From Myxococcales bacterium (GTDB lineage: Bacteria; Myxococcota_A; Polyangia; Haliangiales; Haliangiaceae), in NCBI GenBank assembly GCA_028287115.1, contig JAQBQF010000117.1, forward strand, positions 48,927 to 112,926: a stretch of DNA of 64,000 nt, given 5' to 3'. Each line of letters opens with the position of its first letter. The first letter of the stretch is position 1. The notes under the pieces are model-generated. The model had not been told where the DNA came from. It made no database searches and saw only the letters and a program-made list of their open reading frames with translations. The translations under genes were made by a program, and so were the position numbers. Shown piece after piece: positions 47,049 through 56,283 of this stretch.

Positions 47049-47419
47049 CACGATCGCCTTGAACACGCCGCTGGAACCGAGCCGGTCGCTTTGATCACCC
47101 ACGGATCGAGGGTATCGCGCGACGGCGGCTCTGTTCAACCGATCGGGACTCGCACCAAGGATCGGATAACGCTTGCCGATTGTTCGAGCTGGAGCTTTCG
47201 GCGCGATCAAAGATGTGACGGCGCGCTTGGCAATCGGCACGAGGTGGTTTGTGTTGATCGCGCATTTCAGCGGCGCGTACGTGAGACCTCACGACGTGCG
47301 CATGATGTGCAAGTGCTGCACTGCGTGATGAAAACCGCCCCACGCGATCTGCGTCGCGTCCGATGTTTTCACGTGCTGACGAAACAACGCCGAGCGTATG
47401 CTGCGTGCGCGGAGGTCCC
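47049..47419. other. Intergenic region with a 14-bp palindrome
   Basis: 371 bases, no gene seen. CGTGAG-AC-CTCACG at 47280-47293 is a perfect interrupted palindrome about 130 bases before the next start and could be an operator. The region also holds the GGAGG ribosome-binding site of the gene at 47420. Confidence 0.5.
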
Positions 47420-48844
47420 ATGTTGTTTCGGATTTCGATTCCTGCGTTCGCCATCGTCGCCGTGATTGCTGCGTGCGGGCCCTCCGCAAAAAATGGAGGC
47501 GACGGTGGGTCGGTGGCCTGCAGTCCCGGCGAGACCTCGGCTTGCTACGACGGTGACTCGAGCACGGCGGGTGTTGGTCCGTGTCACGGTGGCATGAAGA
47601 CGTGCCAGCCGAGTGGAATCTGGGGCAGCTGCGATGGGGAAGTCACTCCGACCGCCGAGGTCTGCGGCGATCAAATCGACAACAACTGTAACGGCATGGT
47701 CGACGAGGATGTCGATCTCGACGGCGACGGCTTCACGACGTGCGGTGGCGACTGCTGCGACTCGACGTCGGTGTGCAGCGATCCCAAGCTCGTCAATCCC
47801 GGCGCCTTCGAAGTCCCCGGCAACGGCGTCGACGACAACTGCAACGGCATGATCGACGAGACCGTGGCCGCGACCTGCGACACGGGGCTCGCATCCAATT
47901 CGAGCACCGGCATGGACTACGCGAAGGCGATGGAGCTCTGCCAGACCACGACGATGACCGACAAGAAGTGGGGAGTGATCAGCGCGACCCTCACGCTCGC
48001 GAATGGCGCCGGTACGCCGAACGTGTTGGCGCGTTCGATCAGGCCGCACTACGGCACGGGCACCACACCGAAGGCGGGCGCGAGCCTCGTGCTGCTCTCG
48101 ACGGGCAACGCCGCTGCCACCGGGGACACGAATCCAGCCCCGGACACGAATGAAGATGCGGATATGATGACCTCGTCGCCGTACCCGGCCGACTTCTACG
48201 CCGCGAATGGCAACAAGCTGCCGAACGCACCGGGCTGCCCGGGCCCGGGCGGGACCACCGCGAACGATCCGGTGATGCTGACGCTCACGATCCGCGTTCC
48301 GACGAACGCGAGCTCGTTTACGATCGACACGAACTTCTTCAGCTCGGAGTTCCCCGAGTGGACGTGCTCGGCATTCAATGACTTCTTCGTCGTGCTGCTC
48401 GATTCGACATGGACCGGGATGCCGGCGAACCCGACCGACAAGAACCTCGCGTTCTACACGGACGCGGCCATGAAGAAGTATCCCGTCGGTGTGAACCTCG
48501 CGTATGGCAATACCGGCCTGTTCAAGCAGTGCACCAACGGCGTCACCGGCTGCGCACCCGGCGCGACGCGCGGCACGATCTCGTCGTGCGCGAGCACTGC
48601 AGAGCTCGCCGGTACCGGCATGGAGCCGGCCGATCCGGGCGCTGGGTTCCTCGGCTGTACCGGCGCGCAGATCGGTGGTGGGACCGGTTGGCTCTCGACG
48701 AGCGGTAACGTCGTCGGCGGCGAGATCATCAAGGTCCGCATCGCGATCTGGGACACCAGCGATCATGCGCTCGATTCGCTCGCGGTGATCGACAACTTCC
48801 AGTGGTCGGTGACCGCGTCGCAGCCGGGAACCGTCATCCAATAG
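47420..48844 (+). CDS. Lipoprotein with two MopE-type metal-binding repeats and a choice-of-anchor L domain
   Basis: A 474-residue protein from the ATG 47420, with a good GGAGG in front. Leader FRISIPAFAIVAVIAACGPS has a lipobox (IAAC). Residues 30-150 have two MopE-like motifs, VCGDQIDNNCNGMVDEDVD and PGNGVDDNCNGMIDE, typical of myxobacterial exported Ca/Cu-binding repeats. The remainder (YAKAMELCQTTT, GVISATLTLANGAGTPNVLA, FFSSEFPEWTCSAFNDFFVV, LLDSTWTGMP) matches the choice-of-anchor L domain. A surface protein is expected. Its stop is directly adjacent to the stop of the convergent transporter gene. Confidence 0.85.
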   Translation: MLFRISIPAFAIVAVIAACGPSAKNGGDGGSVACSPGETSACYDGDSSTAGVGPCHGGMKTCQPSGIWGSCDGEVTPTAEVCGDQIDNNCNGMVDEDVDLDGDGFTTCGGDCCDSTSVCSDPKLVNPGAFEVPGNGVDDNCNGMIDETVAATCDTGLASNSSTGMDYAKAMELCQTTTMTDKKWGVISATLTLANGAGTPNVLARSIRPHYGTGTTPKAGASLVLLSTGNAAATGDTNPAPDTNEDADMMTSSPYPADFYAANGNKLPNAPGCPGPGGTTANDPVMLTLTIRVPTNASSFTIDTNFFSSEFPEWTCSAFNDFFVVLLDSTWTGMPANPTDKNLAFYTDAAMKKYPVGVNLAYGNTGLFKQCTNGVTGCAPGATRGTISSCASTAELAGTGMEPADPGAGFLGCTGAQIGGGTGWLSTSGNVVGGEIIKVRIAIWDTSDHALDSLAVIDNFQWSVTASQPGTVIQ

Positions 48845-49900
48845 CTAGCGGTGCTCGTGGTGGTGGTCGTCGTGCTCGTGATGATGCTCGTGATCGTGCG
48901 TCACCGGCTCGTGGGCATGCGGATGGGAATGCTCGCCGATGACCGGCGGATCGTGGTCGTGTAGATGATGGTGGTCGTCGTGCCGGTGGAGATGGGCGTG
49001 CTCGACCGCAGCATGGGTGTGCGCGTGGCGGTGCTTCTCCGTCAGGTGTAGCCAGACGCCGATCGCGAACAGCGCGATCGACGCCAGCGCCCACGTGCCG
49101 ATCGCTCGCTCACCTGCGATCCATGACACGAGCGCGCCGATGAACGGCGCGAGCGCGAACACCGAGCCGGTTCGGGCCGCACCGATCCGGCGCTGCGCGA
49201 GGATGTAGAACCGGAGGCTCAGCCCGTAGCCGGTCATCCCGCAGGCGAGGAGGATCGCCGTGTCGCGCGTCTCCGGCCAGCGATCGTGTAGGGCGACCGC
49301 CAAGATCGCGGTCGACGTCGCGCCGAGCCCGGCCTTGGCACCGACGACATCGAGTGGGTCGCGCGTCGAGAGGGGCTGCGTCAACGTATTGTCGAGCGCC
49401 CAGGCGATCGTCGCGCCGGCAACCGCGAGGGCACCGATCACACCGCCGGCGGTGCGGGTCGCCGCGTCGAGGCTCAGCGCTGCACCGCCGGCGGCCATCA
49501 ACGTGACGGCGATCCACACGCGCGATCCGATCGCCTCGCGCTGGATCACGTACGCGAACAGCACCGTGAACACGGCCTCGAGATTGAGCATCAGCGATGC
49601 GGTGAGCGCGCCCGTCCGGTGCAGACCCCACACGAGGAGCGTCGGTGCGAGCACGGCTCCGAACAGCGCGATCATCGCGACTCGGAGCGCATCGGTGCGG
49701 ACGAGCGAGTTAGGTGATCGCTTCGCGATCAGACGCGCACCGATCGCGCTGACCGCGGCACCCGCGTAGAGTAGTGACGCGGTCGCCAGCGAGCCCGCCG
49801 AGTGGCTCGCCCACGCGACCACCGGCGCGGTGATGCCGAACGAGACCGCCGCGATGATCGCGAACGCGACCCCGATCACGAGCGGCGAGCGTTTCGTCAT
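48845..49900 (-). CDS. EamA/DMT-family transporter with a histidine-rich C-terminal tail
   Basis: A 351-residue protein with ten hydrophobic helices in two EamA repeats: AAVSFGITAPVVAWASH, LMLNLEAVFTVLFAYVIQRE, NTLTQPLSTRDPLDVVG, IGAARTGSVFALAPFIGALV (typical EamA helix 8-9). The C-terminal 65 residues after LTEKHRH are about half His (for example HAHLHRHDDHHHLHDHD and HEHHHEHDDHHHEHR). EamA transporters export amino acids or metabolites; the His tail is reminiscent of CDF and ZIP metal transporters and should bind Zn/Ni/Co or Cu. The tail is probably cytoplasmic. Convergent with the MopE protein. Confidence 0.85.
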   Translation of the reverse strand: MTKRSPLVIGVAFAIIAAVSFGITAPVVAWASHSAGSLATASLLYAGAAVSAIGARLIAKRSPNSLVRTDALRVAMIALFGAVLAPTLLVWGLHRTGALTASLMLNLEAVFTVLFAYVIQREAIGSRVWIAVTLMAAGGAALSLDAATRTAGGVIGALAVAGATIAWALDNTLTQPLSTRDPLDVVGAKAGLGATSTAILAVALHDRWPETRDTAILLACGMTGYGLSLRFYILAQRRIGAARTGSVFALAPFIGALVSWIAGERAIGTWALASIALFAIGVWLHLTEKHRHAHTHAAVEHAHLHRHDDHHHLHDHDPPVIGEHSHPHAHEPVTHDHEHHHEHDDHHHEHR

Positions 49901-49946
49901 CGATCGGAGTATGCCGCGACCTCACGAGCGATGACGAGGGCCGTGC

Positions 49947-50381
49947 TCAGCCGTTCATCAACTGCCAGGTGCCATCCGGTTGCCGGCACGCAGTTCCGTA
50001 CACCTCTTCGGGTTGCTGCGGACCGCTCTCGGCGAGCATGCGGAACTCGCGACATTCCTGCGAGCCTTCGACGCGAGTGCGAATCGGTTGCACTTGATAC
50101 GCGTAGCCCGTGTCGGGATTCCGCCATTGCGTCGGCTGGTTCGTCTCGAACGCGTACGCCATTCGACGACGGTCCTCTTCTTCCAACGACTTGCCGGCGG
50201 CGAACCCGACGAGAGCGCCTGCACCCGCACCGATCAGCGCGCCCGTCGTACCGCCGAAGGCGCCGCCGAGAATTCCACCGCCGACGGCGCCGATGCCCGC
50301 ACCGGTGCCGCTCTTCGTCGCACACGCGGATCCCGCGATCAGCGAGGCTCCGACCATCATGTTGATAAGCTTCGAACGCAT
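49947..50381 (-). CDS. Glycine-zipper outer-membrane protein (17 kDa antigen type)
   Basis: A 144-residue exported protein starting at the ATG 50381. Leader RSKLINMMVGASLIAGSAC; GSAC is a weak lipobox. The glycine zipper GTGAGIGAVGGGILGGAFGG then TTGALIGAGAGALVGFAAG covers residues 25-65, then a soluble domain with YAFETNQPTQWRNPDTGYAY, CREFRMLAES and YGTACRQPDGTWQLMN, the RT0821/Lpp-like pattern. These proteins insert in the outer membrane and are often envelope-stress related. Downstream of the next gene on the same strand but not overlapping. Confidence 0.85.
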   Translation of the reverse strand: MRSKLINMMVGASLIAGSACATKSGTGAGIGAVGGGILGGAFGGTTGALIGAGAGALVGFAAGKSLEEEDRRRMAYAFETNQPTQWRNPDTGYAYQVQPIRTRVEGSQECREFRMLAESGPQQPEEVYGTACRQPDGTWQLMNG

Positions 50382-50561
50382 GTTCGTCGTCGGTGCAGCG
50401 ATTGTGCCGACCCACGATGCGCACGATGTGGCCGCTGCCGTACGCGCGATGTGAGCTGGGAGCACGACGAGCGCGCTTTCCGTGGGGTAGACCGCACGTC
50501 GACACGTCTTGGGCGTTCATCGGTGCGAAGGTCACCGTGGGGCGGATGCGCTGAACAATGA

Positions 50562-53500
50562 TCAGCCGACCGCGATGCCGAGATGGCGGCGCGCGGAGAA
50601 GTAGCTCGGCGAGACGGAGTACCCGATCAGATCTTGCACGCGCTGGCTCGGGCGCAGCCCGCCTATCGCGGTGGCCTCGGTCGAGAGCATGCGCGTCGCG
50701 CCGGCGAGCTCGCCTGAAACCAGGAGTCCGGCGCGTTGTGCCGTTGCATCGACCGCGTTGCGCCAGCGCGCGAGATCGACCTGATCGGGGAGCCGATTGA
50801 CCAGCGGCACGAGCGCCTCGCCGATCGTCCGCGTCAGCCGCTTCTGGAGCTCGGGCACGAAGGCGCTCGTCATCGGCTCGAGCTGCGGCCGACCGACGCC
50901 CTTCTTTCCGACGAGCAAGGCGGCTGCGGCGATCGCGGCCTCGAGCTCGTCGACGCTCGGTAGCGTGAGCTTCAGGTAAGACGCGGGGCGGAGCAGGGCG
51001 AGCATCGCGCCGACCGACGCGGCGATCTCGGTGTCGCGATAACCGGTCATCAGATCGCGGCCGACGATCACCGCGGGGACGAGGCGGCCCTTCTCGACGC
51101 AATTCGCGAGCAGGAGCCGTCCCGGACGCCGCGGCTGAACATAGACGTCGGGCAACGCGACGTTGAGCAGCCGCGAAGCGTGACGGAAGATCTTCGCGAT
51201 CACACGCGTGCCGTCCTCGACGGGCATTCGCTCTTTCGGCTTGAGCTCGAAGCTCTTCGCGGGCCCGGCACGGAGTGCGACCAGCGCTTCCCAGATCAGC
51301 GCGAAGATCGAGCTGATCGTGCGGTCCTCGTCGGCATGGCGGACGAACGCCCAGGAGTCCTCGTCGAGGATGCCGGTCGCCTTGCGGGTCTCGTGCGCGA
51401 GGTATTTCTTGTAGAGCGCCTCTTCGTCGGCGGTGGCCTTCTTGAGCAGCACCAGCGCGCGTGCGACGCACCACGCTTCATCGACGCGACCTGCCTCGAG
51501 GCTCGTCCGCCCGAGTGCACGGTAGGCATCTGGGTTCGTCGGATCGGTCTCGACGAGCTTCGCGGCGCGCTGCGAGACCTGCTGCGGCTGCTTGGTTCCG
51601 ATCTGTCTGTAGAGATCGGCGAGGATGCGCGCGCGTTGCGCGGATTTCTCGGGATCGAGCGAATGGGCGATCTCGAACGCCTCGATCGCGCTCTGCGGAT
51701 GCTGGAGCCGCGTCCGATAGATCTCGCCGAGCGAATGCCACAGTTGGATCAGGACGGCATCGTCCTTCGGCATGCGCTTGATCATGCGCCGATACGACTG
51801 CTCGAGATACTTCCAGTTCTTGTCGGCGGTGACGATCTCGTCGACGATCCGGAACACCTCGAACGCGCGCGTGCGAGTCGCCGCGCTGAGCGGTTGCTCT
51901 CGCGCGAGCTCGTCGAGAGCGCTCTCGTAACCCTCGAGAGCGCCCGGTCGGTCTTTGAGCTCGGTGCGGCGGATCTCGGCCGACGCGAGCAGATATGCCG
52001 CACGGCGCGCCGGATCGGTCTCGTGATCGAGGAACCGGCCGATCGTCTCGACCGCGGCCTTCCACTGCCCAGCTTCGGATTGCAGATCGAGGAGCCGTTG
52101 CAAGATCCGGCGGTTGCCGGAGTCGAGCTCGAGCGCTTCGACATACGTCGACATCGCGCGCGGCGCGTTCTTCATCTTGTCGCGATACAGATCGCCGATC
52201 CGCTCGAGGAACGGCACCCGCTCCGCCGGTGGGGCGATCGCGACGATCGCACGCCAGCTCGCGATCGCTTCGTCGAAGCGCAGCCGCTTGACGTGGAGCT
52301 CCGCGAGATCCTGGAGCGTCGGGCGATGGGCCGGATCGAGATCGAGGACCTTTTGATGGAACAGCTGCGCCTGCGAGGCCTTGCCGAGCGCCGTATGGAT
52401 CTCGGCGAGCCGGCGGTAGACCCCGAGGAGCTGCGTCCGATCGAGCGTCGTCGCATGCTTGAGCGCCAGCGATTGGTACGCCGACGCCGCTTGATCGAGC
52501 GCCTTGCTGCGATACAGCGCGTCGGCACGTTCGACGAGCGTCGACGGCGTCTGATCCAGTGGCACCGCGAGGTCATAGAGCGCGATCGCGTCCGGGAACT
52601 TCGCGAGCTCGACCGCACAGCGCGCGGCCTTCGCATAGATCTCGAGCCGCTCGGCGGCCGGCATGCTCGGTTCGGCCTTTGCCTTGTGGACCTGCTCCTC
52701 GAGGTGCGGCCACAGGGTCTCCCACTGCGCCGTGTCGTGGAGGAGCTCCGCCAGCGCGAGCTTCGCGTCGCCATGCTCCGGCTCGACCTGGAGGATCCGC
52801 AGCAAGCACTCGCGCGCCCGCGTCGCATCGGCGAGCCGATGCCGGTACAGCCACGCGGCGTCGATCAGACACCGGATCTGATCGTACTGATTGTTCGAGA
52901 GCTCCGCGGCACGAACCAGCTCTTCACCCGCGGATACCAGCTCTTCTTGCTGGATGTATACGCGAGCCATGCCTTCGTGTGCTCGTGCATTCTCGTGATC
53001 GAGCCCGACGGCCTGCACGAGGTTCAGCCGGGCGTTGACGACGTCGCGCGCGTTCAGGTGAACATTGCCGAGCCGCTGAAACAGATCGGCGCGCGCCTTC
53101 GCGTCGGTCGTCTGGTCGAGCAAGCGCTGGAGGACGCCGAGCGCGGGCTGCAGCTGCTCTGCGCGATCGTACAGCCGAGCGAGCGCATCGAGCGCGCCGC
53201 GATGATGCTGCGGAATCCCCGGCGGAGGATGATTCGCGTCGAGACGGAGGACGTCTTGATACGCGGCGATCGCACCGTCGACATCGTCGAGCTTGGTGTC
53301 GAGGACCTCCGCGAGATCGAGGATCTTCGCGACCCGCTCGGCGGAATCGGTCACGACCTCGAGCAATGCGCGTTGCGCGACGATCAGCGAGCCCCATTGC
53401 TCGTTGCCGCGCAGTGCGGTGACGAGCCCTTTGCGTGCGACGACATTCGCGGGCTCGAGTGCGAGCAGCTTCTGCCAACAAGCTGCCGCGCGATCGAACC

Positions 53501-55580
53501 GCGCGCGGTCCTGCCATGCGGTCGCGAGCTCGCCATAGCGCTTCAGCTGATCGGCGCGGGCGGCGGCGTCGATCTCGGCTTCCGTCGTGTCGAGGAGCGC
53601 CTCGGTCTGGCCGGTCGCTTGATAGATCCGCTGGATACCCTGAAAGGCCGCCGCATGTTTAGGCTCGAGCGCGAGCGCGTCCGAGAACGCCTTGATTCCG
53701 TCGTCGGTACGGCCGAGATGATCGGCGAGGATCGTCCCGAGCTCGACCTGCAGATCGACGAGCGCGGCTCGCTTTGCCGACGGTCCGAGCGCCGCGATCA
53801 GCTGCGGCAACAGCTCGGCGAGCGGCTCCCACGCTTCGGCGGCACGATGCAGGCGATGCAGCGCGAGCAGCACCGGTGTCGCTTCGGGCTCGAGTGCTCG
53901 GGCGCGCTCGTAGAACGTGATCGCTTCGGCGGGCTGGCCGAGGCGCGCATCATAGATCTCGCCGAGCTCGGAGTAGAGCTCGCTCCGTTGCGCGAGATCC
54001 TGCTCGGTCTCGGCGCGTTGCGAGAGCAGCGCGATCAGATCCTGCCAGCGGCCATCGGCCCGGAGGATCTCGAGCAGCTCGGCCTTCACTTCGAGGTCGG
54101 CGGGCCGCAGGCGCAGCGCGCGCTCGAACGCACTGGCTGCATCGTCACGATTCGCGACGTGATCGCGCGTCCATCGTCCGACCAGGTGCCAGACGCCGGC
54201 GGCCGCGTCGGGATGCGCGGCTTCGAGCTCGTCGGCGAGCGATCGCGACTCGGCGAGGATCTCGTCCCACGCGTCCGCGACCGGCCCGAGGCGTTCGAGC
54301 TGTTCGAGCAAACGGGGTCGCGCCGGGTCGCGCCGGAACACGGCGAGCCAGACGAGGAATGCGGAACGTGCGTCCCCGACCTTGTCTTCATAGATCTGCG
54401 CGACCGATTCGAGTGCCGTGACGCTGCTCTGCAGATCTTCTAGGCGCGACGCGCGATCAAGCAGCAATGCGGCGAGCGCGGGCCATTCGCCGCGCGCCGA
54501 GTACAAGTCCTCGAGCTCGCGAGCCGCGGTCTCGTTCCCGGGATCCCAGCCGAGGATCCGCTCGTACGCACCCGCTGCACGTTCGTCGTCGTCGAGACGG
54601 TCGTGAGCCAGCGCGCCGAGCTTGAGGAGTAGCGCGATCCGCTGCGGAAGATCATCGGCGAGCGCGACCCGCTTCTCGATCAGATCGGCGCACTCCGGCC
54701 AGTTGCCCTGCTGCACGAACAGACCTTCGAGGGCGTCGAGGACCCGGCTATCCCCGGCGTCGATCGTCTGCGCACTGCGCCACGCTTCGATCGCGCGATC
54801 GGAGCGGCCGAGTCTCTCGGACTCGATGTGTCCGAGCTCGATCAAGAGGACGAGCTGCTCGTCTTCGTCCGGATCGCCGCTATCGACGCCATCGCGGATC
54901 AATTCACGGATCGCATCGGCGAGCTCTTCCCAGGCGTGGTTCTTGCGATGAGCCTCGAGTGCGTCGCGCTTCTTCGCGACGTTCGGGATGATCAGCTCGA
55001 CGTCGTAGCCGGCGCTGGTATCGGCACGCAGCGTCGGCTTGCTCGAGATCGCGGCCTTCGAACGAGTCGCGAGCACGCGGGCGAGCGCAGGACTGCTCGC
55101 GGTGACGAGCGGAAACAGATCGGCGACCTCCGCAAGCGTAAGGCCGGTCGCTCCGCGGTGAGCGACGATCAACGCGACAGTTCGCGTGCCGACCGTAATC
55201 GGCAACACGAGCGCGGCTTGCGATGGGCCGCCGAGGAGCTCGAGCAGGCCATCGACGAACGGCTCGCTGGTCGCGATCGCTCCGACAGAAGGTGCGCGCG
55301 ACGCGATCGCGGCCTCGAAGGCGGGCACCGTATTGCGCGGGATCCGGATGCCATCGACTCGAGAGCCGTCGAGGCCGGTGTCCGCGATCGCCCTCCGTCC
55401 CCGGATGTGGTCGTTATGGACCGAGAGCAGGGCGGCAAAGCGCGCTCTCGAGCGGGCGGCGCGGAGGAGGAGCTCGAAGATTTCTTCGCGATCGCTCGCG
55501 TCATCGAGGGCCACCACCGCATGCGAAGGGTCGAGGGGCGAGGCCCTCGTCCCTGTGGGTTCGGCGCGCACAGGTGACAC
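50562..55580 (-). CDS. 1672-residue TPR protein with N-terminal GAF-like domain
   Basis: A very large cytoplasmic protein. Residues 22-165 look like a GAF domain (REEIFELLLRAARSRARFAA, then QAALVLPITVGTRTVALIVA). From about 205 to 1390 there are many 34-residue TPR units, e.g. DRAIEAWRSAQTIDAGDSRV, AIEAFEIAHSLDPEKSAQRA, AITFYERARALEPEATPVLL. The C-terminal 280 residues read LLNVALPDVYVQPRRPGRLL, GRLVPAVIVGRDLMTGYRDT, EIAASVGAMLALLRPASYLK; this resembles the helix pair of M48 peptidases but the HExxH is not there. It is probably a scaffold, known in other myxobacteria as large TPR proteins. Starts GTG or ATG at 55580; no membrane segment. Confidence 0.85.
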   Translation of the reverse strand: MSPVRAEPTGTRASPLDPSHAVVALDDASDREEIFELLLRAARSRARFAALLSVHNDHIRGRRAIADTGLDGSRVDGIRIPRNTVPAFEAAIASRAPSVGAIATSEPFVDGLLELLGGPSQAALVLPITVGTRTVALIVAHRGATGLTLAEVADLFPLVTASSPALARVLATRSKAAISSKPTLRADTSAGYDVELIIPNVAKKRDALEAHRKNHAWEELADAIRELIRDGVDSGDPDEDEQLVLLIELGHIESERLGRSDRAIEAWRSAQTIDAGDSRVLDALEGLFVQQGNWPECADLIEKRVALADDLPQRIALLLKLGALAHDRLDDDERAAGAYERILGWDPGNETAARELEDLYSARGEWPALAALLLDRASRLEDLQSSVTALESVAQIYEDKVGDARSAFLVWLAVFRRDPARPRLLEQLERLGPVADAWDEILAESRSLADELEAAHPDAAAGVWHLVGRWTRDHVANRDDAASAFERALRLRPADLEVKAELLEILRADGRWQDLIALLSQRAETEQDLAQRSELYSELGEIYDARLGQPAEAITFYERARALEPEATPVLLALHRLHRAAEAWEPLAELLPQLIAALGPSAKRAALVDLQVELGTILADHLGRTDDGIKAFSDALALEPKHAAAFQGIQRIYQATGQTEALLDTTEAEIDAAARADQLKRYGELATAWQDRARFDRAAACWQKLLALEPANVVARKGLVTALRGNEQWGSLIVAQRALLEVVTDSAERVAKILDLAEVLDTKLDDVDGAIAAYQDVLRLDANHPPPGIPQHHRGALDALARLYDRAEQLQPALGVLQRLLDQTTDAKARADLFQRLGNVHLNARDVVNARLNLVQAVGLDHENARAHEGMARVYIQQEELVSAGEELVRAAELSNNQYDQIRCLIDAAWLYRHRLADATRARECLLRILQVEPEHGDAKLALAELLHDTAQWETLWPHLEEQVHKAKAEPSMPAAERLEIYAKAARCAVELAKFPDAIALYDLAVPLDQTPSTLVERADALYRSKALDQAASAYQSLALKHATTLDRTQLLGVYRRLAEIHTALGKASQAQLFHQKVLDLDPAHRPTLQDLAELHVKRLRFDEAIASWRAIVAIAPPAERVPFLERIGDLYRDKMKNAPRAMSTYVEALELDSGNRRILQRLLDLQSEAGQWKAAVETIGRFLDHETDPARRAAYLLASAEIRRTELKDRPGALEGYESALDELAREQPLSAATRTRAFEVFRIVDEIVTADKNWKYLEQSYRRMIKRMPKDDAVLIQLWHSLGEIYRTRLQHPQSAIEAFEIAHSLDPEKSAQRARILADLYRQIGTKQPQQVSQRAAKLVETDPTNPDAYRALGRTSLEAGRVDEAWCVARALVLLKKATADEEALYKKYLAHETRKATGILDEDSWAFVRHADEDRTISSIFALIWEALVALRAGPAKSFELKPKERMPVEDGTRVIAKIFRHASRLLNVALPDVYVQPRRPGRLLLANCVEKGRLVPAVIVGRDLMTGYRDTEIAASVGAMLALLRPASYLKLTLPSVDELEAAIAAAALLVGKKGVGRPQLEPMTSAFVPELQKRLTRTIGEALVPLVNRLPDQVDLARWRNAVDATAQRAGLLVSGELAGATRMLSTEATAIGGLRPSQRVQDLIGYSVSPSYFSARRHLGIAVG

Positions 55581-55649
55581 GATCCTATGCCAGGCGGAAG
55601 TCGTGCGCGAGTGGTAAGCCCGACTCTATGCGACTAGACTTGAGGGCAG

Positions 55650-56207
55650 ATGGGGAAGCAGCCGCCGCCCGAGCCAACGATGCCGCTGTCGATCGATCAG
55701 ATCCTCGCGGCATCGCCGCCCAAGCCGCCGGCTCAGAAGACTTCTAAGAACGATGCGAGTACCTGGGGCGGCCTCGTCGTCGGTGCCGACGACTTCGCGC
55801 CGGTGCCCGCGAAGAAACAGTCGCGCGTGCCGCGCTGGCTGGTGTTTGGAACGCTCGGTGGTCTCGCCGCGGTCGGCGTCGGTGCCGCCGTACTGTCCGG
55901 AGGTTCGGACGATGGAGCCAAGCCACCGGTTGCCGCCACAGGCTCGGCCACCGAGGCCTCGCCGCCATCGAAGCCCGAGGTCACGCCAAAGCCCGAGGTC
56001 ACGCCTCCGATCGCGGCCGCCGTCGCGCCGAAACCGGTAGCAGCCGTCGCGGTCGAGACGAAGCCCGAGCCAGCGGACACGAAGCCCGTCGTGGCGGATG
56101 CCGCCGACGCGATCTCGTCCGCGGCGCCGCCGACGAAGAAGCCTGCGAAGAAGGGCGTCGCGACAAAGAAAGTCCCGGCCGTGAAGAAGAAGGTCGTGCG
56201 CCACTAA
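55650..56207 (+). CDS. Single-pass membrane protein with Pro/Ala/Lys-rich tail
   Basis: A 185-residue protein. Residues 1-60 are cytoplasmic with SIDQILAASPPKPPAQ and NDASTWGGLVVGADDF; a transmembrane helix at about 62-82 (PRWLVFGTLGGLAAVGVGAA); the rest is low complexity (PEVTPKPEVTPP and a Lys-rich end KKPAKKGVATKKVPAVKKKV). A GAGGG precedes the ATG. It resembles the membrane/tail half of the next gene's product and may be its partner. Divergent from the giant TPR gene. No enzymatic motif. Confidence 0.7.
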   Translation: MGKQPPPEPTMPLSIDQILAASPPKPPAQKTSKNDASTWGGLVVGADDFAPVPAKKQSRVPRWLVFGTLGGLAAVGVGAAVLSGGSDDGAKPPVAATGSATEASPPSKPEVTPKPEVTPPIAAAVAPKPVAAVAVETKPEPADTKPVVADAADAISSAAPPTKKPAKKGVATKKVPAVKKKVVRH

Positions 56208-56283
56208 CGGTCGCGGGGCTGCTCGGACACCCACATAAGGAGAGACGCGCTGCGTCGGCCGTAATAACCTCCTGGGGGTCGAG

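Noticed and set aside
51180..54443. 1087-residue open frame on the plus strand inside the giant TPR gene
   Set aside because: It is antisense to continuous TPR repeats with clear periodicity. The product is Arg/Glu-rich with no domain, a typical shadow in GC-rich DNA.
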